From assembly GCF_002208135.1 (NCBI RefSeq), contig NZ_CP021646.1, positions 2,029,501-2,093,500 on the forward strand: a DNA stretch of 64,000 bases, written 5' to 3'. The notes under the pieces were generated by a model, which was not told the origin of the DNA, searched no databases, and saw only the letters and a list, made by a program, of their open reading frames with translations. The stretch's first letter is position 1. The number at the start of each line of letters is the position of its first letter. The position numbers and the translations under genes are program-made. This document shows, one piece after another, positions 50,469 through 59,261 of this stretch. The DNA is from Pseudoalteromonas piscicida. Lineage in GTDB: Bacteria; Pseudomonadota; Gammaproteobacteria; Enterobacterales; Alteromonadaceae.

Positions 50469-51530
50469 CTATTTGCCCACCCAATTGTATTTTAGGTTGT
50501 TTTCATCTGCGATTTGATAATAGGCCCTTGGGTCTTCGTATGCCTTAAAGCTTTGTTCCAGTGCAATCGTTTTACGCAAGTCTGATACGCTCGAGGTATG
50601 TTCAATCGCAAACTTCACCGCCGTTTTCGCTCGATAGATTACATCCACATCCACTACGGTACTCATAGATAGCAAACGACGCTTCGCCATTTCTACATCC
50701 GTAAATGACTGTAATTGCTCAACGACAATTTCAGTTCGATGGGCTTGTAAAGTTAGGTTCGGATCGATGACATATTTCTGAGCTAAGGTGCTAGATAGCT
50801 GGTTCACCATATCAATAATGACTTGTTGTTTGTCACCGACATATTGCTCAGGCTCAAAATATTCAGCGTCAGTGTAGCGCCAGTCTAGCTGCCAAGAATT
50901 TGTATGGGGAGGCTGAAACAAACGGGCGGTGATAACGCGCTCCGCATCATAACGTAATGACGCATTTTCCACCTGATTAGAAAAGTTTCCCCATACCTCT
51001 GCGATACTTACATTGCTACGATCTTCAAGATCCATCAAAGGCACAACTACCGGCACGCCCCATTCGTCTGCTGTGTCATAAATCAGGCGTTCGAGTTGAG
51101 GGTAGCTTTCTTGCGTAACAAATTCACGACGGAAGTTATCTTCTATCACCATCCAAATCGCGACCATAGGACGGCGATTACCCCAAAGCGGCAAGCCTGC
51201 TTCTCTCACTAAATCTTCAACCTTACCAGGTTCAAACTCCACCTTTATTTTGGTTACGCCTTGTCGGTCATAATATTCATATCTCAGCATGTAGTCTGAG
51301 ATGCGCTTGAGGCTCGCTTGGATAGAAGGGTGAGAAAAGTCATCGGCTTTACCTGTGAGCTTTTGCAACACTTTTAATAATGCCTGTTGGCTCGCTTGCG
51401 CTCGCGTTGCGCGAGATTTGTCGCTAACACTCAGCGAGGCTTCATATAAATTTTGAACTTCTACTGCTTTTGCCGTCATAGCAAAACAAAACAGTGCAAT
51501 AAGGATCAGCCTGATGCTCATAATGTCCAT
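50469..51530 (-). CDS. DUF2066 domain-containing exported protein
   Basis: 353 residues with a signal peptide (LILIALFCFAMTAKA) and then the DUF2066 region, including ASQQALLKVLQKLTGK and LPLWGNRRPMVAIWMV. The family is found upstream of hda in many gammaproteobacteria, but no function is known. The true start may be the fourth residue (MSIRLIL). Its position directly before hda suggests only co-transcription. Confidence 0.85.
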   Translation of the reverse strand: MDIMSIRLILIALFCFAMTAKAVEVQNLYEASLSVSDKSRATRAQASQQALLKVLQKLTGKADDFSHPSIQASLKRISDYMLRYEYYDRQGVTKIKVEFEPGKVEDLVREAGLPLWGNRRPMVAIWMVIEDNFRREFVTQESYPQLERLIYDTADEWGVPVVVPLMDLEDRSNVSIAEVWGNFSNQVENASLRYDAERVITARLFQPPHTNSWQLDWRYTDAEYFEPEQYVGDKQQVIIDMVNQLSSTLAQKYVIDPNLTLQAHRTEIVVEQLQSFTDVEMAKRRLLSMSTVVDVDVIYRAKTAVKFAIEHTSSVSDLRKTIALEQSFKAYEDPRAYYQIADENNLKYNWVGK

Positions 51531-51653
51531 GTTTTTCTGACTATAAAGCCTGATCCTAAATCAATCATCTGCTTAAAGCAAAGGGCAAAGAACAATATCA
51601 TGAAATTTTATAAAAACATGATAAATAACAAAATATTAATCTTATATTCAGTG

Positions 51654-52862
51654 TTATTTGAAGCTAAATGAGACCTGATTCTTACCCTTTTCTTTCGACT
51701 CATAAAGCGCTTGATCCGCTACTTTTAATAACGATTCCGCACTGAATTCCACGCCCTCAGAAACCGCCATGCCGATGCTACACCCGACATTGACCAACTC
51801 ACCATTGGTAAGTAAGATATCTTCATTTATCACACTCAACAGGCGATTTGCTAAGCTTTCAAGCAAGTCTCTGGCAATTTTTTCATTAATCACAAAGACA
51901 AACTCATCTCCACCAATACGACAAACAAAGTCATACTCTCGTAACGCTTCTTGTAGACGTCTTGCTACATGTACCAAAACCTCGTCACCGCTATGATGGC
52001 CGTGATTATCATTAATTGGTTTAAAATTATCTAAGTCGAGATACCCTAAATATATATTTACCGATTGCCTCATCGAGCGCGCTGACATTTTATTCAGCTC
52101 GTTAAATAGGTATTTTCGATTCGCCAGTTGCGTAAGGTTATCGTGGTAGGCATCAAACTCTAGCTTTTCTTGAAGTGATTTGCGCTTTTCGATCTCTGCT
52201 CTTAACTCTTCTAAACTCACACTAAGTTCATGGGTGCGCTTTTCTACCATTGCTTCCAATTCAAGTTCATGTGTTCTAAGCGCTGTATTCGCATCAATGA
52301 GTGCTTGCTGGTTTGCAAATGCATCCATCGCAGACGCAATAACATGACTAACGGTATACAATAAATCCACCATGGCCTCTGAATATTCATCGCTACGACG
52401 GTAGGATTGAATCACAAACGCGCCTAAATGCTTTTCGCGATTGATTAGCGGAAAGCATAACCATTGCTTGGGGAAACTGCCTAACATTTCAATAACCCCT
52501 TTTTCGGTCAGTGCCATCAAAACGCGATCAGAATAGTTCTTTACACTGTCAGAGCGCAGCGCATAACTGGTGAGCGTTTTGTCTATCTCTGTACTCGTCA
52601 GACTATTTAATTCCTCGAGCGAAATACTATCTTTGACATCATGGAAATAAGGAAACTCAAACTCGCCATCTTGTCTTTGCAAAACCACATAGAAATTGTC
52701 CGCGTAAGTAATTTTTTGCACAATACAGTGCACATTCAACAAGAAGTGCTCCAAAGATTCGCTGGTGTTTAAGCACGAAACGATATCTGTCATGCTATCT
52801 ATTACTTCAGGAAGTTCTGCCATCATTGAGCGCCCTTTTGAATCGTTAATTCTCAATCTCAC
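51654..52862 (-). CDS. GAF and GGDEF domain diguanylate cyclase
   Basis: 402 residues, no transmembrane segment. A GAF-like sensor (about 20-185), a coiled coil (about 195-240, HELELEAMVEKRTHEL) and a GGDEF domain (about 240-402) with the signature RIGGDEFVFVI. An intact inhibitory site REYD lies five residues before GGDEF, so feedback by c-di-GMP is expected. The enzyme should make c-di-GMP from GTP. AGCGC only weakly resembles a ribosome site before the ATG; a start at residue 13 (MMAELPEV) is possible. Confidence 0.9.
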   Translation of the reverse strand: MRLRINDSKGRSMMAELPEVIDSMTDIVSCLNTSESLEHFLLNVHCIVQKITYADNFYVVLQRQDGEFEFPYFHDVKDSISLEELNSLTSTEIDKTLTSYALRSDSVKNYSDRVLMALTEKGVIEMLGSFPKQWLCFPLINREKHLGAFVIQSYRRSDEYSEAMVDLLYTVSHVIASAMDAFANQQALIDANTALRTHELELEAMVEKRTHELSVSLEELRAEIEKRKSLQEKLEFDAYHDNLTQLANRKYLFNELNKMSARSMRQSVNIYLGYLDLDNFKPINDNHGHHSGDEVLVHVARRLQEALREYDFVCRIGGDEFVFVINEKIARDLLESLANRLLSVINEDILLTNGELVNVGCSIGMAVSEGVEFSAESLLKVADQALYESKEKGKNQVSFSFK

Positions 52863-53004
52863 AAAAGCTTAACTAGCAGTACTAAAAATTACCAGAAATC
52901 AATTACTTTTTTACCCGGTCATCTAGGTGCTAGGGTCTGTTGACCTTTCAATCTGATGTGTAACACTTTAAAATTTGCTGACTAGAGTCTAAACGGAATA
53001 CATA

Positions 53005-53445
53005 ATGAAATACTTACATACTATGGTACGTGTACGTGATCTTGATGAATCAATGAAGTTCTATTGCGACCTCTTAGGTCTCGTTGAAGTGAAACGTTAT
53101 GACAGTGAACGAGGCCGCTTTAGTTTGATTTATCTTGCCGCCCCTGATCAAGTTGAGCAAGCGCAGCAAAGCTTTTCTCCTACTATCGAACTTACCTATA
53201 ACTGGGATCCGGAAGAATATACTAGTGGTCGTAATTTTGGCCACTTGGCCTTTGCCGTAGAAAACATTTACGCACTTTGCCAAAAGCTGCAAGATGCCGG
53301 TGTGGTGATCAACCGACCACCGCGCTGTGGTCACATGGCATTTGTTAAATCTCCAGATGGCATTTCTATCGAGTTACTCCAACAAGGTGATGCGTTGCCT
53401 CCAGCTGAGCCTTGGCAGTCAATGGAAAACACGGGTAGTTGGTAA
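53005..53445 (+). CDS. gloA: Lactoylglutathione lyase (glyoxalase I)
   Basis: 146 residues, VOC fold. It converts the methylglyoxal-glutathione hemithioacetal to S-lactoylglutathione. Metal ligands are the His in YLHTMVRV, Glu in PTIELTYN, His in FGHLAFAV and Glu in ISIELLQ, matching the usual two-repeat set. A single-gene unit; a weak hairpin (AGGAGCG at 53456, CGCTCCT at 53493) followed by TTTT may terminate it. Confidence 0.95.
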   Translation: MKYLHTMVRVRDLDESMKFYCDLLGLVEVKRYDSERGRFSLIYLAAPDQVEQAQQSFSPTIELTYNWDPEEYTSGRNFGHLAFAVENIYALCQKLQDAGVVINRPPRCGHMAFVKSPDGISIELLQQGDALPPAEPWQSMENTGSW

Positions 53446-53511
53446 TAATTCAAGCAGGAGCGATGTATCTAACCTGAAATCAGAATAGTTACCGCTCCTT
53501 TTCCCCTTACT

Positions 53512-54264
53512 TTAATAAGCAAGATGGTAGCTTTTAAGCAATTTCACCAGTTGCTTTTTGAAAGGCTTGGAATCTAACACCTGTTGTAGCACCTCAAAAT
53601 CCGATGCTGAATTTTTAGGCGCCAATATTGCTCTAAAATAGGTTTCGTGTGGATTTTGAGAAAAGTGAAACACTCGCTTCCAACCATTTTTAGCAACAAG
53701 GTATTCTGTCGTAGAGCGACTGACGATCGCAATACTAACCCGCCTTTTGAGGATCATCTCCAATAGTGCTTCTTCGGAATTTACGTTCACTCGCTGGATG
53801 TTGGCTTGCTCCACTCCTTGATCCAAGTGGCGGTAGTAGTACCCTGCAATGGCGCCAACCTGATTACCGTACAATGAGCTAGGGTGATAATATTCAAACG
53901 GTTGTTCTACATGCGAGACGAATTCGTCCGTGTCATACATTAATGGACCGCTCCACAAATACTTTTGTTTTTTGCGGTCATCAAACCAAGCAGGGTTTAC
54001 CCCTAAAATAAAACCTTTGAGCGTTTGCTGTTCGAGCTGCTTATCTAAGCGTTTACGTGGTACAAAACATACTTCTACCTGCAGCTCTTTTTGCACGGCA
54101 TTAATCAGTTTTGCTAAATCAAAATAAAGACCTTTTTGCGCTTCTAGATCAATGATATAAGGCGGCTTATGATGATATACGTAGAGAACATGGGTTTCAG
54201 CGGCTGTCACTGAAAAGGCCACCATTAACCAAATGGAAATGGCAATAAAGTACTTTTTTAACAC
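53512..54264 (-). CDS. Periplasmic solute-binding protein (family 3)
   Basis: 250 residues with an N-terminal signal peptide ending VTAA. The SBP_bac_3 fold is suggested by the PPYIIDLEAQKGLYFDLAKLI opening, PRKRLDKQLEQ and the hinge region AIAGYYYRHLDQG. No ABC permease gene is adjacent, as is common for stand-alone members in Alteromonadales with possible sensory roles. Ligand unknown. Confidence 0.75.
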   Translation of the reverse strand: MLKKYFIAISIWLMVAFSVTAAETHVLYVYHHKPPYIIDLEAQKGLYFDLAKLINAVQKELQVEVCFVPRKRLDKQLEQQTLKGFILGVNPAWFDDRKKQKYLWSGPLMYDTDEFVSHVEQPFEYYHPSSLYGNQVGAIAGYYYRHLDQGVEQANIQRVNVNSEEALLEMILKRRVSIAIVSRSTTEYLVAKNGWKRVFHFSQNPHETYFRAILAPKNSASDFEVLQQVLDSKPFKKQLVKLLKSYHLAY

Positions 54265-54367
54265 TGAGTGCCTCGTGTCTAACCTAAACTTTTAATACAG
54301 TCTAAAAATACAGCCTAGCTCCTTCTCGGCATATCAGTTAATTCCCTTTACATGTTTTAAATGAGCA

Positions 54368-54386
54368 AAGGGACCAAAGGCCCCTT
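54368..54386 (-). terminator. Possible terminator after the collagenase gene
   Basis: AAGGGACC / GGCCCCTT with an AAA loop, one mismatch. No good T run follows on the minus strand, so this is weak. Confidence 0.35.
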
Positions 54387-54487
54387 ATTTTACAAAAATA
54401 TAGCAAAAACAAATTATTAATAAGTAATAACTGTGATCTGTATCTCTCGTTTAATTACTTTCATTTTTCTGCCTTAATAACGGGCAA

Positions 54488-57286
54488 TTACTGACAACCA
54501 TCTTTATTATAAGACACTTTCAGCGCTGCCCCCGTTGGTGCACCTGATACTTTCAAGTATCCCCAATATTCAGACTGCGCACTTATCTCGATACACTCTT
54601 GGTTACCTTGATTGAACGAGCTTGCATCCACATTCGTGCCATTCGGCCATCCTGCATTGCTGTATTCAAGCCCAAGATCACCACTACCATGCGCTGTTTT
54701 GATCACCACCGATTGTTGGCCACTTACATTCTCAAGGCTAAACCACATCGGCTCTTGGCTTCCAAGGCAAATTGTTTCACCTGCTGCTAATCTACCATTA
54801 GAGACACTACCCTGCGACTGACATACGTCCTCAATTGTTGAATTTGTTACGATCTCCCCTAACAACTGCACATTTTCAAAGCGATTATAACCATGCAGCA
54901 TAATGTAATAGGTGCCAGCGGCAGGTGTAGTGATTTCACATACCTCTTTGTTACCGGATTGGTATGGTCTGCAATCATACTCGCTGAATGTTGGCGCCGA
55001 GCCTAACTTAACGTAAAGATCGGCATCTCCTGCACCTCCAGACGTGCTGATGACTAATTTATCAGTGCCTGCAGCAACATCTATTGAAAACGCAACTTGT
55101 TCATCTTGCTCGCCCGCAACCGTGACAGGTACGCCAGACTGTAGTTTGTTTGAAGTCGTTGCGCTTACAGTAGCCACTGTATTACTAGTGTGATTTAAAC
55201 CGCTAGGGTCGCTCACTGTTAAGCTAATTTGATACTCGCCTGCTTGCACATAACTGTGCATGGGATTGGCTTCATTACTTTGGCTACCATCACCAAAACG
55301 CCACAGATAAGTGAGTGCATCACCATCAGGGTCGACACTACCTTGGCTTGAAAATAGTATCGCTTGATTAACATCACCAGAATACGGGCCATTAATCTCT
55401 GAAGTGGGTGCGTTATTCTGACCACCAGCGGCAAGCTCGTTGCACCATTGAACAAACTCTGATTGATACTGTGATGCGAGTCGGTCCATACGGGTTTGGT
55501 ACGCATTCCAATTTGCTTGTCGCGTTTCCTGTCGCATTGCGAGCACTTCATCTAAGTGTTTTTCATACAGGAATCTCACCCCTAAATAACCCCAACGGTA
55601 AATTCTATCTTGATCAAAACCGTCATACGTCGTACTGAATATTTCGGCTAGCGTATATACTGAACCATCTTTGATTGTGTCTATTGCGGCTTGATTATCA
55701 TTGAGGTTTGCAATGTACTCAGCCACCCCTTCACTCCACCAGACGATAGGCTTAGTCGGTGCATTAAAGTCACCATAAAGATCAAAACGCCCATCAAGAT
55801 AATGTACGTATTCATGCTCTAAGTTCCAGATGTAATGATCTGGCTTTGCATAACTGGCCTCGTATGCAACAAAATTAGCAACGTTATTCACATCGCTGGG
55901 ATTACCCTCTAAATACATACCACCGTTGTCGGTGCTGATTTTAAAAATGGCTTTGGCATATTTTTTATAGTCTGCACTGCTATTAAAGATATTCACTTGC
56001 AGAAAATCATTGTTATCATCGGCAACCGGTAAGCGGCCTGTTTCCAGCATAGTATGGAATCGCCCTTCTTCGGCTTCCATGGTTTGACACGCTGAAGTCA
56101 ATTGCTGAGCGGTGAGCGCTTGTGCTCTAATCTTTATTGTATCGCTACAACTATGTTGTTGAGAAAGCACTTTGGTCTCAAGTTCTTTATCAAAATTACA
56201 AATTCCAAACTGGCCACAATCAGCATAATAGGTCGCGACATCAGCCGCAGCTAACCAGACACCATCGCCAAAACCATAACTGTTATAACGCGAGAATAAA
56301 GCGGTTAATTGCGTGTCGACTGACTCTTGAATAGCTGCACCATTGTATAATTTAAGCCGAGCCAATTCGCTCGCAGCATTGATGATTAGATATTCAGAGT
56401 CTGAATTTACCATCCAAGTTTGTGCGGTAAAGCTCCCCAGTAAACTCACCAATTCTTGATCGCTTTTAACCAAAGTGACAAAGTTATCATTCCACTGACC
56501 ACGATATAAGATTGTGAAAATGCCATTTACCGCACTGCGCATATTCCATTTTTGAGCGTAGCTTTCATTCCACTTGGATAGCCATGCCTTTACAACTGGC
56601 AAATAGTGGCCCTGTAGTTCAGATGAATCCATAGTGGTAATGGCCTCACCTAATACTTTGCCATGGGCATCATTATCGTCGTAGAAATGACTATTGCTAA
56701 CAAAAGCATCCAACGCTTCTTTCACCGCAGGCTTAACCCAAGTAGCGAAAGTCACCTGTTCATTGTAAAACTCAACGTAAAAACCAGCACGGATAAATAA
56801 GTAAAGCGCTTCAAGGTCAGCACTGCCGTTGCCTGAATAGCTTTGCGAAAGCGACTTGGCATTTTGCGCCGTAGCATACATTTTATCTGAAGTGAATACT
56901 TGTGTTTGGATGCTGCTGTCAGCGGAGAACAAAGCATTGATACAGCTCGTGCCCTGTTGCTTTATTTCAGTAACAATTTGGCTGCTGCTCGCACTTGCTA
57001 AGCTGTTTAAATCACACGCAGCAATCGCTTCACTCTGGCTTACTGCCATCGCTTGCAATAATGGCGTGTGTTTAGCAGATAGCAGCGGCATGCTTCTTGT
57101 CGGTGTGTGTGCAACGGGTGCTCTATCATGCAAAGCTTTGTGCTCATGGCCATGGGAAATGTTAGTTTCCACTTGAACCGATGCATCAAGCGGCTTAAAG
57201 AGTCGCTGTGATTCTTGATGTGCGTTGACTGAATTTATCGCTGTAAGCGCAGACAATGCCAAAGTGAGTTTTGTAATTTTCATCAT
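54488..57286 (-). CDS. Secreted collagenase, peptidase family M9
   Basis: 932 residues. Signal peptide (TKLTLALSALTAINSVNA), an N-terminal M9 activator region, the zinc peptidase domain with HEYVH (HExxH, about residue 488) and the third-ligand Glu in VWWSEGVAEYIA, one PKD domain (about 640-720, GSVDPDGDALTYLWRFGDGS), and a bacterial pre-peptidase C-terminal domain (about 730-830, GDADLYVKLGS), then a further beta domain ending in SYNKDGCQ. It fits Vibrio-type microbial collagenases that degrade extracellular collagen. Start could be the second Met. Single gene. Confidence 0.92.
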   Translation of the reverse strand: MMKITKLTLALSALTAINSVNAHQESQRLFKPLDASVQVETNISHGHEHKALHDRAPVAHTPTRSMPLLSAKHTPLLQAMAVSQSEAIAACDLNSLASASSSQIVTEIKQQGTSCINALFSADSSIQTQVFTSDKMYATAQNAKSLSQSYSGNGSADLEALYLFIRAGFYVEFYNEQVTFATWVKPAVKEALDAFVSNSHFYDDNDAHGKVLGEAITTMDSSELQGHYLPVVKAWLSKWNESYAQKWNMRSAVNGIFTILYRGQWNDNFVTLVKSDQELVSLLGSFTAQTWMVNSDSEYLIINAASELARLKLYNGAAIQESVDTQLTALFSRYNSYGFGDGVWLAAADVATYYADCGQFGICNFDKELETKVLSQQHSCSDTIKIRAQALTAQQLTSACQTMEAEEGRFHTMLETGRLPVADDNNDFLQVNIFNSSADYKKYAKAIFKISTDNGGMYLEGNPSDVNNVANFVAYEASYAKPDHYIWNLEHEYVHYLDGRFDLYGDFNAPTKPIVWWSEGVAEYIANLNDNQAAIDTIKDGSVYTLAEIFSTTYDGFDQDRIYRWGYLGVRFLYEKHLDEVLAMRQETRQANWNAYQTRMDRLASQYQSEFVQWCNELAAGGQNNAPTSEINGPYSGDVNQAILFSSQGSVDPDGDALTYLWRFGDGSQSNEANPMHSYVQAGEYQISLTVSDPSGLNHTSNTVATVSATTSNKLQSGVPVTVAGEQDEQVAFSIDVAAGTDKLVISTSGGAGDADLYVKLGSAPTFSEYDCRPYQSGNKEVCEITTPAAGTYYIMLHGYNRFENVQLLGEIVTNSTIEDVCQSQGSVSNGRLAAGETICLGSQEPMWFSLENVSGQQSVVIKTAHGSGDLGLEYSNAGWPNGTNVDASSFNQGNQECIEISAQSEYWGYLKVSGAPTGAALKVSYNKDGCQ

Positions 57287-57459
57287 TTACCTTTCCTGTT
57301 GTGTATCCAAACCCGATTGGGTTATAGGTTTTTAACACCAAAGCTACAATGTATACAATATATTTTATATAACTTTATGGAATAGTGGCTCGACGGAAAA
57401 GCCATCGTAACCTTAAAAACGTGCATCCAAAGGGGAAAGTTGTAGTTTATACATACACC

Positions 57460-57498
57460 CAATTGGTTGATCTCTATGATTAAAAGTCCAACCAATTG
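57460..57498. repeat. 10-bp inverted repeat upstream of the collagenase gene
   Basis: CAATTGGTTG (57460-57469) and CAACCAATTG (57489-57498), 19 bases apart, between the 91-residue gene and the collagenase. A smaller AACCC-GATT-GGGTT lies at 57310-57323. It may be a regulator site for the protease or an mRNA hairpin. Confidence 0.5.
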
Positions 57499-57538
57499 AC
57501 GAAAGACAGGAATAAAAGTTTACAGCGAGTGGAATAAA

Positions 57539-57814
57539 TTAGATCTTATCAATATGGGAAATAGCACCAGAAGTGATTTTTACTCTCACTCGATAAGTGG
57601 ACAGCGTGATTGAATAAACACCGTCATTTGGTTTTTGTGCCAATAAATGTTGTAGCCCTAGCAGCAACTCATCTGTGTCGTTAGCACTGCTGTTGTTTCT
57701 TGAATCTAGGTATTCTTTTCCCTGCTTCAGTGCCTTATCCAGTACCACTGAAGCAACTTGCTGAGTAGACTTATTTTTCAAAGTCTTAAACAATGCGCTT
57801 TTTAATAAACTCAT
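57539..57814 (-). CDS. Hypothetical protein, 91 residues
   Basis: Not recognised. An N-terminal basic helix (LLKSALFKTLKNKSTQQVASVVLDKALKQG), a short Ser/Asn-rich link and a C-terminal beta-rich part (YSITLSTYRVRVKIT). No signal peptide or membrane segment. AGGAGA lies 6-7 bases before the ATG, supporting translation. Confidence 0.6.
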   Translation of the reverse strand: MSLLKSALFKTLKNKSTQQVASVVLDKALKQGKEYLDSRNNSSANDTDELLLGLQHLLAQKPNDGVYSITLSTYRVRVKITSGAISHIDKI

Positions 57815-57963
57815 GGTTATTCTCCTGATAAAGATACCGGCTCATACTAGCATATCTTTTATGAACCGGTGCCTGATTGGTTTTGGGAACAATCCGAGTT
57901 TAACAAGCTCGTACTAAAAATCTAAAGCAAATTCGTTTCAAACTATGTCAGATGTGTATAAAG

Positions 57964-58569
57964 CTACTCAATCTCAGCTAAATAATTTACTTGCTCTGCA
58001 AGTTGCTTATCAGAGAATAGCTTCGGTACGAAGTATAATAAATTTAAAGAAAGCTGATGCTCTGAGCGCGTGGTATTCGCTAAGCTTGGTAACGCGCCTA
58101 ATTCGCTACTTATATCGTGCCAAACGGGATTAGCCTCATTGAGCTTGTCATAAGCAACGCTATTTATCTCAAAATTTTCAAAATATTCATCAACTAAGAA
58201 CAAGGGTTGAGTGAGCTTGAGCGAATCAAGTAGCTCGCGAGAAAAGCAGTGTCGAGCTTCCAAACTATTATTGGTAAAAAAGTGATCAGGTAGATTATAG
58301 CCAATGATTAAATCAGAGCTTGCGTACAAGCTATTGGTATACAACAAAGCAGTAAGAATAAGGTATGCATCGTACCTTGCTAAGCTCGCACCTTGCAAAA
58401 GCTCACTCTGCTTACAAAGATCAATCGCGCATCGATTGCGCATAGTACGCCAAAAATAATGCTGATTCTGAGAGAGATCCTGCGCACCAGCGCCTGCCAA
58501 CCTCGATTTCCAACTCGACATGAACAATTCAAACCCTTCTGTTTTGAATTGATCGACTTCAAATGACAT
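57964..58569 (-). CDS. Hypothetical protein, 201 residues
   Basis: Not recognised. A soluble, mostly helical protein (FMSSWKSRLAGAGAQDLSQ, LILTALLYTNSLYASSDLII) with an acidic, aromatic second half (FLVDEYFENFEINS). AGGAGA lies just before the ATG at 58569. It has no clear tie to its neighbours. Confidence 0.65.
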   Translation of the reverse strand: MSFEVDQFKTEGFELFMSSWKSRLAGAGAQDLSQNQHYFWRTMRNRCAIDLCKQSELLQGASLARYDAYLILTALLYTNSLYASSDLIIGYNLPDHFFTNNSLEARHCFSRELLDSLKLTQPLFLVDEYFENFEINSVAYDKLNEANPVWHDISSELGALPSLANTTRSEHQLSLNLLYFVPKLFSDKQLAEQVNYLAEIE

Positions 58570-58706
58570 CCTTTTCTCCTAAAAGTGTTTGTACCAAAAA
58601 ATACACAGGCATCAAACAAAGCTATAAGAATTTAGAGAAATGGCAATTACACGGCATTACAGCAGCGAAAGTAGAAATAAAAAGTAGTTAAGATTGTTGT
58701 AATATA

Positions 58707-58728
58707 AAGCCCGCGGATGCGGGCTTTA
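58707..58728 (-). terminator. Terminator after greA
   Basis: AAAGCCCGC / GCGGGCTTT stem with GGAT loop, 10 bases after the greA stop; on the minus strand it is followed by TATATTAC. Confidence 0.8.
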
Positions 58729-58738
58729 AAAGAAAGAA

Positions 58739-59215
58739 TTACTTGTATTCAACTTCGATGATTTCATACTCAACAGCGCCATTCGGCGTCTGAATATTCA
58801 CTGTATCATCTAGCTCTTTACCGATTAATCCACGCGCAATCGGTGAATTAACAGAAATCAAGTTGTTCTTAAGATCGGCCTCGTCGTCACCAACGATACG
58901 ATAAGTTACTTCTTTATCTGTATCTACATTAACAATAGTCACAGTACTACCAAAAATAACCTTGCCGTTGTTCTGCATTTTAGTCACGTCGATGATTTGT
59001 GCTGTCGAAAGCTTGGCTTCAATTTCTTGAATTCGGCCTTCACAAAAACCTTGCTGCTCACGTGCAGCATGGTATTCAGCATTTTCTTTCAAATCACCGT
59101 GTTCACGCGCTTCTGCAATATCTGCAACGATTTTCGGGCGAACAACTTTTTTTAAATGATTCAGTTCATCACGAAGCAACGCTTCGCCTCGTACTGTCAT
59201 CGGAATTGATTGCAT
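58739..59215 (-). CDS. greA: Transcription elongation factor GreA
   Basis: 158 residues with this start ([10 protein letters not shown]), the family length; an in-frame ATG five codons earlier gives 163. GreA rescues backtracked RNA polymerase by stimulating cleavage of the RNA 3' end. The N-terminal coiled coil has the acidic tip in [18 protein letters not shown] and the C-terminal domain has [14 protein letters not shown]. It is the third gene of carA-carB-greA, with a hairpin in the 46-bp gap after carB. Confidence 0.95.
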   Translation of the reverse strand: MQSIPMTVRGEALLRDELNHLKKVVRPKIVADIAEAREHGDLKENAEYHAAREQQGFCEGRIQEIEAKLSTAQIIDVTKMQNNGKVIFGSTVTIVNVDTDKEVTYRIVGDDEADLKNNLISVNSPIARGLIGKELDDTVNIQTPNGAVEYEIIEVEYK

Positions 59216-59231
59216 AAGTATCTCACTCATT

Positions 59232-59251
59232 GCCAGAGCTGACGCTCTGGC
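59232..59251. other. Hairpin between carB and greA
   Basis: GCCAGAGC / GCTCTGGC, a perfect 8-bp stem with a 4-base loop, 17 bases before the greA ATG. Only on the plus strand is it followed by a T run (CTTTTTCTTTTT), where no gene ends, so for greA it is more likely an mRNA-processing or leader structure than a terminator. Confidence 0.5.
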
Positions 59252-59261
59252 CTTTTTCTTT

